DNA of 64,000 bases from UBA1672 sp964587815 (GCA_964587815.1 CAZPMH010000005.1:1-64000), one strand, 5' to 3'; shown: positions 34,722-44,415, numbered from the stretch's first letter. The notes: generated from the letters alone by a model not told the origin. Translations and numbers: made by a program.

Positions 34722-35426
34722 TCACTCCTCTTGCATATCTACCAAGACTTTGCGCATGACGGGGATGGTGATGCGGCTTTTTAGGGAGAGTGCTTTTTTG
34801 TCGGCGCGCTCAACGATGTCGCGGGCGGCGGCGAAGGAGCGCTCCATGCGCGGAAGGATGTAACTTAACACGTCGTTATTGACGCTTTGCTGGCGGTCGC
34901 TGAATAGTTTGATCAGGATGGAGGCGAGCAGCATGTCATCGGGCGCGTGGATGCTGACGCTTGGCGCGGCGCGGAAACGCGAGGCCAGATCGGGCAGAAT
35001 GAAATCTGATGTCGTGGCGGTCATGCGCATGGTGATCATCATGGTTTTCTGCTCTTCTTTAAGCATGTTATAGAGGTGGAATAATGTTGTTTCTGCCTCT
35101 CTGTCACCGAGCCATGGGTCGAGGCCGTCAATTAACAGCGCATCGCCCAGATCAAACAGATCAGATGCCTCCATCTTTTTTAAATCTTGCGGGGCGATGG
35201 CGCGTGCGTTGGCCTTTTCTTGCCATACGGTTGCGAGGTGAGTTTTACCGCTGGCGGCGGGGCCTTGCAGAATAAGGATCGGGGCGGGCCATTCCGGCCA
35301 ACGGTCTAGCCAGCCGACGGCGGCCTTATTGCTTTTCCCGACTTGGAAATCATCGCGACTTTGCGCTGATCGTGCGCCGAGATCGAGCGGGATTTGTTGG
35401 GCGTTTTTCAAGGCGTGCGGACTCAT
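34722..35426 (-). CDS. hda: HdaA-type DnaA-related regulatory ATPase
   Basis: A DnaA-family ATPase that, with the sliding clamp, promotes hydrolysis of DnaA-ATP and prevents re-initiation of replication. The 234-residue protein carries the N-terminal clamp-binding motif Q-I-P-L-D-L-G at residues 11-17, then Walker A GPAASGKTH, a short Walker B (A-L-L-I-D-G-L-D), and a sensor-region Arg in D-L-A-S-R-F-R-A. The DNA-binding helix-turn-helix of DnaA is missing, as expected for Hda. It overlaps the perM stop by 4 bp (ATGA). The order hda-perM-DUF2066-purM is common in Alphaproteobacteria. Confidence 0.9.
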   Translation of the reverse strand: MSPHALKNAQQIPLDLGARSAQSRDDFQVGKSNKAAVGWLDRWPEWPAPILILQGPAASGKTHLATVWQEKANARAIAPQDLKKMEASDLFDLGDALLIDGLDPWLGDREAETTLFHLYNMLKEEQKTMMITMRMTATTSDFILPDLASRFRAAPSVSIHAPDDMLLASILIKLFSDRQQSVNNDVLSYILPRMERSFAAARDIVERADKKALSLKSRITIPVMRKVLVDMQEE

Positions 35427-36568
35427 TCTTTTGATGCTTTTGCTGTTTTGGCTGTTTTTTTGGTTTTCTTCTTTTGCGGCTTTTCCCGTTCTTCAACATC
35501 GGATTCAAGATAGTACGGGCTTTCTTTGTATCGCTGTATTGCGAAGGATAAAAGCACGCCGACGACCGCCGCGACGGGTACGGATAAGAACATGCCAAGA
35601 ATGCCCAAAAGGCTGCCGCCCGCCAGAAGTGCGAAGAACACCCATAACGGATGCAGGCCGACGCTGTCGCCAACCAGTTTGGGGGTGAGGAAATTACCCT
35701 CAATCACTTGCCCGCCGAGGAATATTCCCGCGATCAGCAGGACGAACATGATATCGCCCGCCTGAAACCATGCGACGGCAACGCTGACGACCAGCCCTAC
35801 GGCTGAGCCGACCATTGGGATGACGGAGATTAGCCCCGACATCAGGCCAATGAGAAAGCCGTATTTTAGACCCGCGAGGGTGAGCATAACGGCATAAGAT
35901 ACACCGAGCACGACTGCCACGCTGATTTGGCCGCGAACGAAGCCTGAGATCTTTGTGTCAATCTGGCGCAACAAGTTCATGATTGTTTCTTCTGAATGGC
36001 GCGGCATCAGATCGCGTACCCATTTGGTAACGGCGGGCCATTCTGCCATCATAAAATAAGCAACGATCGGCATGAACACCGCGACGGAGAGCATATCAAT
36101 AACCGCTTGGGATCCTGCGGCGAGCTTAGAGAGGATAAATTTTGCCGCATTTGCCGCAGAGCCTGCGTTGTCTTTGAGCAAGGTTTCAATGCTTTTGGCG
36201 TCTGTGCCGCCGATATATTGGTCGAGCTTTGCCGTGATCGGGGTCATCATCGCCCAGAATTTTTCGATATATTCGGGCAGGTCTTTCGAAAACTGAACAA
36301 GTTCACGATAGAGAATTGGTGAAACGATGCCAATGAAGGCGAGAAGGAATATCAGAAAGCCGCCCAAGATCATAAGCGCAGCAGGGGCGCGGGCGATTCC
36401 GATATCGCCCATTTTATTCACGATGGGGTTGAGCAGGTATGCCACAGCGACGCCCAAGACGAACGGTAACAGGACGCCTTTGAACAGGATAATCACTGTT
36501 ATAAATGCGATTGTTGTTGCGATCCAGAAAATGGCGTGCGTTTTCGGGCTTAAAGGCTTAACGCTCAT
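35423..36568 (-). CDS. AI-2E family transporter (PerM-like permease)
   Basis: A 381-residue polytopic inner-membrane protein of the AI-2E/PerM family. It has an N-terminal pair of helices, then the characteristic central soluble loop (residues about 75-150), and a C-terminal group of helices. Family segments include P-F-V-L-G-V-A-V-A-Y-L-L-N-P, LRQIDTKISGFVRGQ, and a Gly-rich GGQVIEGNFLTPKLVGDSVGLHPLW. The family includes transporters of unknown substrate, and the autoinducer-2 name should not be read as function. The last 30 residues are a Lys-rich cytoplasmic tail. It is coupled to hda by overlap and preceded by the DUF2066 gene. Confidence 0.9.
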   Translation of the reverse strand: MSVKPLSPKTHAIFWIATTIAFITVIILFKGVLLPFVLGVAVAYLLNPIVNKMGDIGIARAPAALMILGGFLIFLLAFIGIVSPILYRELVQFSKDLPEYIEKFWAMMTPITAKLDQYIGGTDAKSIETLLKDNAGSAANAAKFILSKLAAGSQAVIDMLSVAVFMPIVAYFMMAEWPAVTKWVRDLMPRHSEETIMNLLRQIDTKISGFVRGQISVAVVLGVSYAVMLTLAGLKYGFLIGLMSGLISVIPMVGSAVGLVVSVAVAWFQAGDIMFVLLIAGIFLGGQVIEGNFLTPKLVGDSVGLHPLWVFFALLAGGSLLGILGMFLSVPVAAVVGVLLSFAIQRYKESPYYLESDVEEREKPQKKKTKKTAKTAKASKE

Positions 36569-36599
36569 GCTTGATATACCCCTTCAAGTTTATTGCCGT

Positions 36600-37898
36600 T
36601 TAAAATGTGTGTACGGTTGCCGTGTTTCCGTTTCCGATGATGTTGTGGAACGGGCCTGCGTTGTCTCTTTTTTCGCCAGCAGCCTTGGGCTTAACGGGTT
36701 GTGTTTCCCGATCAATAAAGCCACTTGGTGAGCGGAATTCGGCAATTTTCAAATCGTATAATATTTGTTCTGCGTTGTTTGCGTTGGCATAAGGCTGGCT
36801 TATTTCGAGCCCTGAGCGGATGAGCGCGCGGCGCAATTTGTCTTCATTGCCGCGGAAGGCGAAGTACACATTTGCAAGGCTTTTACGCATGGAGTTGATC
36901 GTGATGGAGTCCAAACCCGGTGTGCTGTTCAGCGCGTTGTAGATTTTTACCCATTCGCGCAGGCTCCGTAGAGGAACATTCACAGTGTAATTGTTTCTTT
37001 CCGCGCTGCTGGCGCCTGTTTTGCGTTTCCAGTCTGATTGCAATGCCTTGTGCCCTGCAAGGACGGCACGGTCATAAAGCTGGCCGACGGACTCCTCCGG
37101 CTGACCTTCCAAAATAATATCATTGACATGTTCAGCCTGCGCGCGGTCAGTGCGATAGATGCTGAGGCGGAGCGTGCCGATTGCCTTATCTGCAGATGTG
37201 CGGCTGAGTGCAAGATTCTGGTCAGGCACGGCGATCATGATTGCGGCTTCGCTTGCATTATATCGCGCAAGCATACGGTTCAGCTTTGATCGCTCGTAGC
37301 GAAGGGGTTGGTTGTTATCAATGTCGTTAATGTCTGATAAGTCACCAATCGGTACTTCGACGGGCACGACACCTGGAGAGACCTGAATGCGCGACCATGC
37401 CTGCATCCACACGTTTTCTTCTGACCAGAGCATGTTTTTGCCGCGAATTTGTATAACGGGCAGCACAAGAAGCGGGCGGCTTTGCGCCTGCGTGAACGTT
37501 ACGCCTGAGTTAGAGAAGTATTGGGCAATCGCGGTTTCGCGGAAACGGAAAGTATAGGTTCCGATGTAACGCGTGGCAGAAAGCCTTTCGTTTGTCACCT
37601 CAAAATCACGTATAAACGTTGATATTGTGTCGTTATCAGCGGTCTTGATGCCTTCAACTTGGCCTTCTTCGACGAGACGATCGACCAATTGATCATAGGC
37701 TTTCTTTTGCGCCTGCTCGAATGCCTTTTCCTGCGCGCTGACTGAATTTTCAGCCGTTACGTCCACCGTGATGTTTTTCACAACGTAAAGCGTACTTTGC
37801 GCGTTGGCATGATGTGAGAGCATCGCCAGCATGCCGAAAATCGTAAAAAGAGAAAATATTATACGCTTGCAGTATAAAGCCTTATGCGGTATGCCCAT
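36600..37898 (-). CDS. DUF2066-type exported protein
   Basis: A 432-residue periplasmic or envelope protein with signal peptide (RIIFSLFTIFGMLAMLSHHANAQ). The mature N-terminus contains V-K-N-I-T-V-D-V-T-A-E-N-S-V-S-A-Q-E-K-A, the repeated alpha-beta start typical of DUF2066 proteins, followed by Q-A-Q-K-K-A-Y-D-Q-L-V-D-R-L. The C-terminal half includes VPLRSLREWVKIYNALNSTPGLDSI, also seen in relatives. Function is unknown. Its conserved place between purM and perM suggests historical linkage rather than shared pathway. It is divergent from purM across a 73-bp gap that must contain both promoters. Confidence 0.8.
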   Translation of the reverse strand: MGIPHKALYCKRIIFSLFTIFGMLAMLSHHANAQSTLYVVKNITVDVTAENSVSAQEKAFEQAQKKAYDQLVDRLVEEGQVEGIKTADNDTISTFIRDFEVTNERLSATRYIGTYTFRFRETAIAQYFSNSGVTFTQAQSRPLLVLPVIQIRGKNMLWSEENVWMQAWSRIQVSPGVVPVEVPIGDLSDINDIDNNQPLRYERSKLNRMLARYNASEAAIMIAVPDQNLALSRTSADKAIGTLRLSIYRTDRAQAEHVNDIILEGQPEESVGQLYDRAVLAGHKALQSDWKRKTGASSAERNNYTVNVPLRSLREWVKIYNALNSTPGLDSITINSMRKSLANVYFAFRGNEDKLRRALIRSGLEISQPYANANNAEQILYDLKIAEFRSPSGFIDRETQPVKPKAAGEKRDNAGPFHNIIGNGNTATVHTF

Positions 37899-37971
37899 GT
37901 TGCACCTGAAACAGTATGATTAAAATAATTGATCTTTAATAGTTTTATAACGGCAAGAGCGTAAGAGCAAC

Positions 37972-39117
37972 ATGAAAGAATACAGAAAACACAGCGCATA
38001 TAAGCAGGCCGGTGTTGATATTGATGTCGCAGCCGACTTGGTAGAAGATATAAAACCCGCCCTGAAGAATACTGCGCGCGCAGGTATGATGAGCGGTATC
38101 GGCGGCTTTGGCGCGCTATTCGACCCGAAAGCTGCGGGGTATGACGACCCTATTCTCGTGTCGTCCACCGATGGCGTCGGCACGAAAATAAAAATCTCAG
38201 TCGATTCAGGTATTCACAATACGATTGGTATTGATGCGGTCGCGATGTGTGTGAATGATTTGGTTGTTCAGGGCGCGGAGCCTTTGTTCTTCCTTGATTA
38301 TTTTGCGACAGGAAAACTTGATAAAGCGGTTGCGAAGTCTGTTATCGAAGGCGTGGCGCAGGGCTGCTCAATCGCCGGTTGCGGCTTGATCGGTGGTGAA
38401 ACAGCAGAAATGCCGGGCGTATATGCCGATGGTGATTACGATTTAGCAGGCTTTACCGTTGGCGCAGTTAACCGCGGTTGTGTTGTTACAGGCGAGAGTA
38501 TTGCGGTTGACGATGTAATTTTGGGGCTTGGCTCTAATGGTGTTCATTCGAACGGGTATTCTCTGGTACGCCATATCCTTTCCAACAAAAATATGTTGGA
38601 TTACGATGCGCCTGTTCCGTTTAACATGACCGTGACCATGCAAGATGCAGAGGCAGAGAAGCAAACACGCTTCCATGCGGAGACTTTGGCAGATGCGCTG
38701 CTTGCGCCGACACGTATTTATGTGAAGTCATTGTTAAAAGCCTTGAAAATTCGTAACCGTGACGACCAGATTGCGATTAAAGGCATGGCACACATCACAG
38801 GTGGCGGGTTGACGGAGAATATACCGCGCGTACTGCCCGATAATGTTGCCGCGCATATTGACGTATCGCAGTGGGAGTTGCCTGAGATTTTCCGTTGGTT
38901 GATGAAAGAAGGCGATATTGAGCCACATGATTTGGCGCGCACCTTGAATTGCGGCATCGGGATGGTGGTTATTTGTGATGCAAAAGACGCCAACACGATT
39001 GAAGAATCGTTGACCAAGAGCGGCGAAACCGTTTATCGCATCGGCCACATCACAGAACAAACGCGCGATGACCGCGGTATTTTTCTTGATAACCTCAGTT
39101 CATCTTGGGGATCATAA
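37972..39117 (+). CDS. purM: phosphoribosylformylglycinamidine cyclo-ligase
   Basis: AIR synthetase, fifth step of purine synthesis: closes the imidazole ring of FGAM with ATP. The 381-residue protein shows Y-K-Q-A-G-V-D-I-D at the N-terminus, S-G-I-G-G-F-G-A-L-F, the ATP-site S-S-T-D-G-V-G-T-K, and G-G-E-T-A-E-M-P-G-V-Y. The C-terminal domain includes H-I-T-G-G-G-L-T-E-N-I-P-R. It is about 30 residues longer than typical PurM, with the extra length at both ends. It is followed directly by purN, so the two steps are linked as in many bacteria. Confidence 0.96.
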   Translation: MKEYRKHSAYKQAGVDIDVAADLVEDIKPALKNTARAGMMSGIGGFGALFDPKAAGYDDPILVSSTDGVGTKIKISVDSGIHNTIGIDAVAMCVNDLVVQGAEPLFFLDYFATGKLDKAVAKSVIEGVAQGCSIAGCGLIGGETAEMPGVYADGDYDLAGFTVGAVNRGCVVTGESIAVDDVILGLGSNGVHSNGYSLVRHILSNKNMLDYDAPVPFNMTVTMQDAEAEKQTRFHAETLADALLAPTRIYVKSLLKALKIRNRDDQIAIKGMAHITGGGLTENIPRVLPDNVAAHIDVSQWELPEIFRWLMKEGDIEPHDLARTLNCGIGMVVICDAKDANTIEESLTKSGETVYRIGHITEQTRDDRGIFLDNLSSSWGS

Positions 39118-39134
39118 ACAGGCAGATCAGTATC

Positions 39135-39722
39135 TTGGCGACGAAGAAAATCAAATTGGCAATTTTGATCTCGGGGCGCGGCAGTAATATGCGCTCTATC
39201 ATGGAAGCCTGCAAAGATGACAGTTTCCCTGCCGAGATTTCCGTTGTTTTATCCAACAGACCGAGTGCACAAGGGATTGATGTCGCGCGCGCGACGGGTA
39301 TTCCCGTTGAAGTTGTCGACCATAAAGACTTTGATGGGCGCGAAGATTTCGAAGATGAGATGCAGGAACGGCTTGAGAAATACGATATCGATTTGATCGT
39401 TCTCGCAGGTTTTATGCGTATTTTAACGTCTGGCTTTGTTGAACAATGGCCGGATCAAATTATCAATATTCACCCCTCGCTGTTGCCTGATTACAAAGGC
39501 ACAGATACGCATGCGCGCGTAATTGCGGATGGGAAAACTGAAAGCGGTTGCACGGTTCATTTTGTTATTCCCGATTTAGATAGCGGGCCGATTATTGCCC
39601 AGCGGCGCGTGCCGGTTCTGCCTGATGATACGCCAGAAACCCTGGCAGAGCGGATATTGGAGCAGGAACATCAAATCTATCCTGAGGCACTTCGCAGGTT
39701 GATTGGTGACGATTTGGGGTAG
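39135..39722 (+). CDS. purN: phosphoribosylglycinamide formyltransferase
   Basis: GAR transformylase, using 10-formyl-tetrahydrofolate in the third step of purine synthesis. The protein has about 195 residues. The phosphate loop is I-S-G-R-G-S-N-M, the folate and catalytic segment is I-N-I-H-P-S-L-L-P-D-Y-K-G, and T-V-H-F-V follows with the conserved Asp downstream. TTG at 39135 places the start ten residues before ISGRGSN, which is normal. An alternative TTG at 39105 would overlap purM by 13 bp. Neither has a strong ribosome-binding site, so translation may depend on purM. A weak GGCTG/CAGCC hairpin follows the stop. Confidence 0.94.
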   Translation: MATKKIKLAILISGRGSNMRSIMEACKDDSFPAEISVVLSNRPSAQGIDVARATGIPVEVVDHKDFDGREDFEDEMQERLEKYDIDLIVLAGFMRILTSGFVEQWPDQIINIHPSLLPDYKGTDTHARVIADGKTESGCTVHFVIPDLDSGPIIAQRRVPVLPDDTPETLAERILEQEHQIYPEALRRLIGDDLG

Positions 39723-39795
39723 ACTTGCGCTTTGGGCTGGATTAACAGCCTGTAATATTTTACTTTAAGAGTGATTTTATTTTTGGAGAATAAGC

Positions 39796-39957
39796 ATGGC
39801 AGATCATAAAAAAGTTGAAGTTGACGAAGCACAGTTGGCAGATGCGAATAACCTTTGGGACAATTTCGCTCGTCTTAGCAAATATTCAACATATGCAGTC
39901 GCGATTGTTTTGGTTTTACTCGCGCTGTATTTTGTTGATTTCACCGCAACACGTTAG
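39796..39957 (+). CDS. aa3-type cytochrome c oxidase subunit IV (small membrane protein)
   Basis: A 53-residue protein with a charged N-terminus (MADHKKVEVDEAQL), then L-W-D-N-F-A-R-L-S-K-Y-S-T-Y, and one membrane helix (AVAIVLVLLALYFVDF). The W-x2-F-x3-[KS]-x-S/T pattern ahead of a single helix matches the bacterial aa3 cytochrome oxidase subunit IV family, a stabilising subunit of the respiratory terminal oxidase. A GGAG ribosome-binding site precedes ATG. It is isolated from other oxidase genes, which is common for this subunit. It lies between purN and the hybrid kinase gene. Confidence 0.8.
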   Translation: MADHKKVEVDEAQLADANNLWDNFARLSKYSTYAVAIVLVLLALYFVDFTATR

Positions 39958-40054
39958 TTTTCATAAAATCATCATAAAATCTTAAATATTCTCAGTCATA
40001 GTGATGATGAGTAGTTGTAAGAGTCGCTTTCAACATCACCATTGTAATAGAATT

Positions 40055-43000
40055 ATGACTGAGCCACGTATTTTTCGTCATTTATCCGATATCAAAAAAG
40101 TGCTGCGCATATTTGTGTGCTGCTTTCTTGTGATTTTTGCATTTTCGGGACATGCGCACGCGGATTCCCCTGCGCAAATGTTAAGCCTGACGCATGATGG
40201 TCAAATGAGTAATTTGGGTCAGGTCAGCTACATCACGCACAGTAATCCGGATGAATTCACACTTGATGAGATTTTAAAACGTCATAACCGTGTAGATTTG
40301 AGGGGAAAGCAAAATCCCACCAACGTTGTTAAAATTGCCAATAATCACCAGCAGAGCTGGATCGTATTTACTATTGAAAATCAAACCGTCACGAAAGACT
40401 GGATTTTGCATTTCGGTCGTGTTTTGGACGGGCGCTTGGGGTATGCGCATCAAATCTACCTCTATAATCATAATTCCCAATATGAAAAGGTTTACAATTT
40501 TACGGAGCCGTCTTCTTTTCCGTTTTTCGGGTCGGCTGTGCCTTTAACGTTAAGGCCCGGTGAGAAGAACCTGATTGTTTTGCGCATAACCTCCCAAACG
40601 GGTTTTCCTTTAATTTTATCGCCACAGGTTAAAAGCAGCGTCGCCTTTACGCAATCAATCTTGAAGGGCGACATTGCGATGACGATTGCAATGTTTTTGT
40701 TTATTCTAACGCTCACATTCTTTACGGCCTCTTACTATATCGGTCGTAACCCTGCATCCATCGCGTTTTTGACTTATTATTCGATTCTATGCGCGATCTT
40801 TTTCAATGTTGATGTCGCGGTTATCGGTTCAGACGGCGTATCCAACGATGTAATGTTTACCCTTTATATTATGGGCTTTATCTCGTTGATTGCTGCAACA
40901 AAGTTTTTCAACAAAATTCAACCCCGTACGCGCGAGCATAGCCTACTGTTCGCTTCGGGGGTTTTGATTGTTATATCCAGCCTTGTCCATTTTTTCATGT
41001 TCGGTAACGGTGGCGGACCGTTGAGTGTTTTGGCTTGTGTTATTTTACTGCCAATGCTTCTTTGCACACTGCTGTCATTTTCTGCTCATGGAAAAATAGG
41101 CAGCGTAAAGTTGTTTTTCGGCCTCGGCATGCTTCTTAGCGTTTCTCCGCTCGGCGTGATGTGCCTTTTCGTTTCGGATTACATTCCAACCAATCAAATA
41201 ACGGTCACGTTGTTTTGGGCGGCCCATACATTAAGCGCTGTCTGTTTTGTTGTTTCATATTTCAGATCATCGGTGAATCAGCGTTTGATGATGATGCAAT
41301 GGCAGAAAAGCAAGCTGCACGAAGAGCAATCTTTGGCGCGTATCAAAAAATCTAAAGAGTCTGCCGATCAGGCGCGTTTGATGCGCGTTATCGAACGTGA
41401 GCGAGAGTTAATGTCGGAATTGCGTGAGCGTGAGTTGATGCGCACCGAAGAAATGCGTAACGCAAAGGATTTAGCAGATAGAGCAAACCAAGCCAAATCG
41501 GCATTTCTGGCGGTGGTTAGTCATGAGATCAGAACGCCGATGAACGGTATCATGGGCATGGTGCAATTGCTGCAAAACACGCAATTGAGTAAAACGCAAA
41601 ATGATTATGTCGATACGATTAAGCGATCAGGCGACACGATGGTTTCACTGCTGAACGATATTCTCGACTTTGAAAAGATCGAACGCGGCAGTATGGATTT
41701 TGAGAAAGTTAGTTTCAATCTTTACACGCTGGCGAATGATGTTGTTACCCTGATGTCGGGACATGCGGCGCAAAAAGGTGTTAAACTTACGGCCGATATT
41801 GACCCCGCTGTTCCAGAACGCGTTGAGGCAGACCCGACCCGCTTGCGTCAAGTTTTGTTTAACCTTGTCAACAACGCGATTAAATTTACAGATGAGGGTT
41901 CGGTTCAGATTAGCCTGAAGACCGTGAAGGCAGAAGATTGCGACGATGAGCTTATACGGTTTATGGTCAGCGATACAGGTGTCGGGATCCCAGAACATTT
42001 GCAGGCGCACCTGTTCGATCCGTTTGCACAAGCAGAGGCCAGCACGACCCGCAAATATGGTGGTAGCGGGCTTGGCCTGACTATTTCTTATCGCTTGATA
42101 GAAGCCATGGGCGGCGTGATCAAAGTTGACAGTACACTTGGCGAAGGCAGCCGTTTCTATTTTGATTTGTGCCTGAATGAATCTGACAGTGATGACGTCA
42201 GTGCAGATGACGCCAATCAACATGAGCCAGGTCGTACAAAACCTATGCGCATTTTGGTTACAGAGGACAACCCGCTTAACCGTAAGGTTTTGGAGGGGCT
42301 TTTATCGAATGAGGGGCACACCCTGTTTATGGCCGCAAATGGCTTTGAAGCCTTGGATATTTGCAGGCGCGAAGAGCCCGATATTATTTTGATGGACATC
42401 AATATGGACGGTATGGACGGTATCGAAACCACCAAACGTTTGCGGGCGGATGAGGATTTGAAAATTTCGACTATTCCCGTTATTGCGCTTACGGGCAACG
42501 TCATGCTGAACGATATTGAGGAATATTTTGAGATTGGCATGAACGGTTTTGTTGCAAAGCCTGTTGATGCAGGGAATTTAAAAGATGTTTTGCGCAATGC
42601 GTCTTTGGGTAATTTTGAAAATGAGCTTCCTGTTGATTTCTTTGCGGAGAAGACGCGCCGAGATTATGAAGAAGAGGACGGTCTCTCTGCTGATCCTGAT
42701 AATCCGTTGCGCCCTGCCAAGACCGGATTAGAGCATATCAGCCACGACTTCGAATTGGATGACCGCGAGCATTTCGTCGCGGATAGCGAGCTGAAATCGA
42801 GAGAGGCAAGCAGCAACAGCTTATTACAATATGCGGAGGGGCTGTCTTTTGAGGATGATCCGATTAGCACACCAGCTTCCGATTCAAAGATGCCCTCCCC
42901 CTCTGAACCTGCAGGAATTACTGATATACAGCCTAAAACAGACCCTAATCCTTCAACTCAATCAGAGCCAAAACCCGCTCCTGATTTTGATAAGGAAGCA

Positions 43001-43825
43001 GATGAGACTGATAAAAAACCAACGGTTCCCATTGCGTCCCTATCGGGTACACCGCCTGATGTGAGCCCTTTGCAAGACGCGCCTGGTGAGGATATGTCGA
43101 GAACATATACTGCGACAGAACATCGTGACCATATGTCGCGCCAGAAAAAGGCCGATAGAGAGTTCATCAGCAGCTTGGGTACGAAAAAAGACGAAGAGTT
43201 AAGTGAGGTACAAAAATACTTGCTTTCACAACTCTCATCTGATGATAAGCAAGATGCGACAAACAGTGGTGAAACAAGCAACACTCCTACTCCGAATGAA
43301 AAATCGGCAGAGGCTCCAATTTCCGATACGGATATTGATCCCGTACAAAGCAGCCAAGAACCAGACTCTGCTGAGCATCAAGGCGAGGCGGTGCCACAGC
43401 CAGAGGACGTGCCTTCAATCAAAGAGACTGAAACACCAGAAAGCACAGCCCCCAAACCTGAGGATCATGGTGCCGATACAGATGGTTTGTTAGATGAGAA
43501 TATGCTTGTTACGCTTTATGACACGTTGGGAGAAGAACAGTTCGCCACGCTTTTACATGGTTTTGTTGAAAAAGCGGAATCTTTGATCGCGGATATTGAT
43601 GCGGCGCTTGAGCGAAATGATATCTCAACCTTGTCCGCACGGGCGCACGACCTTAAGGGCATGGCCGGTAATTTTGGTATGGCGAAGGTCAGCTCAATCT
43701 CAGCTGAAATTGAGCGTCACTCCAAACTCGCTGAATCAGATGATGCGGTTAAGCATGCAAAAAATCTGAGCCCCGTCGTGCTGCACACAAAAGAGGCTTT
43801 AAACGATTGGCTTGCAAGTCGTTAA
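40055..43825 (+). CDS. membrane hybrid histidine kinase with 7TMR-DISM sensor (HisKA-HATPase-REC-HPt)
   Basis: A 1256-residue phosphorelay kinase. The ATG at 40055 gives a signal-like N-terminus (LRIFVCCFLVIFAFSGHAHA); a GTG 18 codons upstream is in frame. Residues about 60-180 form a periplasmic DISMED2-like beta-sandwich (W-I-V-F-T-I-E-N, L-R-P-G-E-K-N-L). About seven membrane helices follow to residue 410, then a coiled coil rich in Arg/Glu. The kinase core has H-box His490 in S-H-E-I-R-T-P, N-box N-N-A-I-K-F, and G boxes D-T-G-V-G-I and G-G-S-G-L-G-L. The receiver Asp is 781 in L-M-D-I-N-M-D-G. A linker of about 280 Pro/Ser/Asp-rich residues leads to a C-terminal HPt with His1198 in A-H-D-L-K-G-M-A-G. 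Confidence 0.94.
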   Translation: MTEPRIFRHLSDIKKVLRIFVCCFLVIFAFSGHAHADSPAQMLSLTHDGQMSNLGQVSYITHSNPDEFTLDEILKRHNRVDLRGKQNPTNVVKIANNHQQSWIVFTIENQTVTKDWILHFGRVLDGRLGYAHQIYLYNHNSQYEKVYNFTEPSSFPFFGSAVPLTLRPGEKNLIVLRITSQTGFPLILSPQVKSSVAFTQSILKGDIAMTIAMFLFILTLTFFTASYYIGRNPASIAFLTYYSILCAIFFNVDVAVIGSDGVSNDVMFTLYIMGFISLIAATKFFNKIQPRTREHSLLFASGVLIVISSLVHFFMFGNGGGPLSVLACVILLPMLLCTLLSFSAHGKIGSVKLFFGLGMLLSVSPLGVMCLFVSDYIPTNQITVTLFWAAHTLSAVCFVVSYFRSSVNQRLMMMQWQKSKLHEEQSLARIKKSKESADQARLMRVIERERELMSELRERELMRTEEMRNAKDLADRANQAKSAFLAVVSHEIRTPMNGIMGMVQLLQNTQLSKTQNDYVDTIKRSGDTMVSLLNDILDFEKIERGSMDFEKVSFNLYTLANDVVTLMSGHAAQKGVKLTADIDPAVPERVEADPTRLRQVLFNLVNNAIKFTDEGSVQISLKTVKAEDCDDELIRFMVSDTGVGIPEHLQAHLFDPFAQAEASTTRKYGGSGLGLTISYRLIEAMGGVIKVDSTLGEGSRFYFDLCLNESDSDDVSADDANQHEPGRTKPMRILVTEDNPLNRKVLEGLLSNEGHTLFMAANGFEALDICRREEPDIILMDINMDGMDGIETTKRLRADEDLKISTIPVIALTGNVMLNDIEEYFEIGMNGFVAKPVDAGNLKDVLRNASLGNFENELPVDFFAEKTRRDYEEEDGLSADPDNPLRPAKTGLEHISHDFELDDREHFVADSELKSREASSNSLLQYAEGLSFEDDPISTPASDSKMPSPSEPAGITDIQPKTDPNPSTQSEPKPAPDFDKEADETDKKPTVPIASLSGTPPDVSPLQDAPGEDMSRTYTATEHRDHMSRQKKADREFISSLGTKKDEELSEVQKYLLSQLSSDDKQDATNSGETSNTPTPNEKSAEAPISDTDIDPVQSSQEPDSAEHQGEAVPQPEDVPSIKETETPESTAPKPEDHGADTDGLLDENMLVTLYDTLGEEQFATLLHGFVEKAESLIADIDAALERNDISTLSARAHDLKGMAGNFGMAKVSSISAEIERHSKLAESDDAVKHAKNLSPVVLHTKEALNDWLASR

Positions 43826-43838
43826 AAGCTTTTCCGCC

Positions 43839-44261
43839 TTAGCCTACGATTTCGTCATCATTGAAGAAATATTCAATTTCAATCTTTGCATTTTCAAGGC
43901 TGTCAGAGCCGTGGACAGAGTTTTCACCGATGCTGAGCGCGTATTCTTTACGAATTGTACCTGCGTCGGCCTCTTCCGGGTTTGTGGCGCCCATGACTTC
44001 GCGGTTCTTTGCAACGGCGTTTTCACCTTCCAAAACCTGAACAACGACAGGTTCTGATGACATAAATTCCGTTAATTCACCGAAAAACGGGCGTTCTTTA
44101 TGAACGGCGTAGAAGCCTTCGGCCTGCTCCATTGTCATATGAATGCGTTTTTGTGCAACAATTCTCAACCCTGCTTCTTCCAGTTTGGCATTGATTGCCC
44201 CCGTCAGATTACGGCGTGTTGCATCCGGCTTGATGATTGAGAATGTACGTTCTTTTGACAT
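43839..44261 (-). CDS. ndk: nucleoside diphosphate kinase
   Basis: Equilibrates nucleoside tri- and diphosphates through a phosphohistidine. The 140-residue length is standard. It starts with R-T-F-S-I-I-K-P-D-A-T-R-R-N and has the K-R-I-H-M-T substrate segment and the catalytic His in N-S-V-H-G-S-D-S-L-E-N-A. The C-terminal F-F-N-D-D-E-I is typical. It is convergent with the hybrid kinase (13-bp gap) and divergent from the RelA/SpoT-like gene across 175 bp. Confidence 0.96.
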   Translation of the reverse strand: MSKERTFSIIKPDATRRNLTGAINAKLEEAGLRIVAQKRIHMTMEQAEGFYAVHKERPFFGELTEFMSSEPVVVQVLEGENAVAKNREVMGATNPEEADAGTIRKEYALSIGENSVHGSDSLENAKIEIEYFFNDDEIVG

Positions 44262-44385
44262 GTTAAAATCCTTAAATTACCCGTTGGTTTTTCTGTGACT
44301 TATATATCGGGAGTGCCGAAAAGATGCAAGAGGTTAAAGCCGCGTGCATATTCAGTTAGATTTTTTGGCGAATTGCTTGTTTCTC

Positions 44386-44415
44386 TTGTATTTTTGTTGT
44401 CTTTCCTGATATTAT
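44386..44415 (+). promoter_or_regulatory. candidate promoter of the RelA/SpoT-like gene
   Basis: TTGTAT (44386-44391) and TATTAT (44410-44415) are 18 bp apart, ending 21 bases before the ATG at 44437. The surrounding 80 bases are strongly AT-rich. If this promoter is used, the leader would be only about 15 bases and would leave little room for a ribosome-binding site, of which none is obvious. Confidence 0.4.

Noticed and set aside
39735..39750. GGCTG/CAGCC hairpin after purN as a terminator
   Set aside because: The stem has only five pairs and is followed by an irregular TGTAATATTTT, so I do not list it as a terminator.
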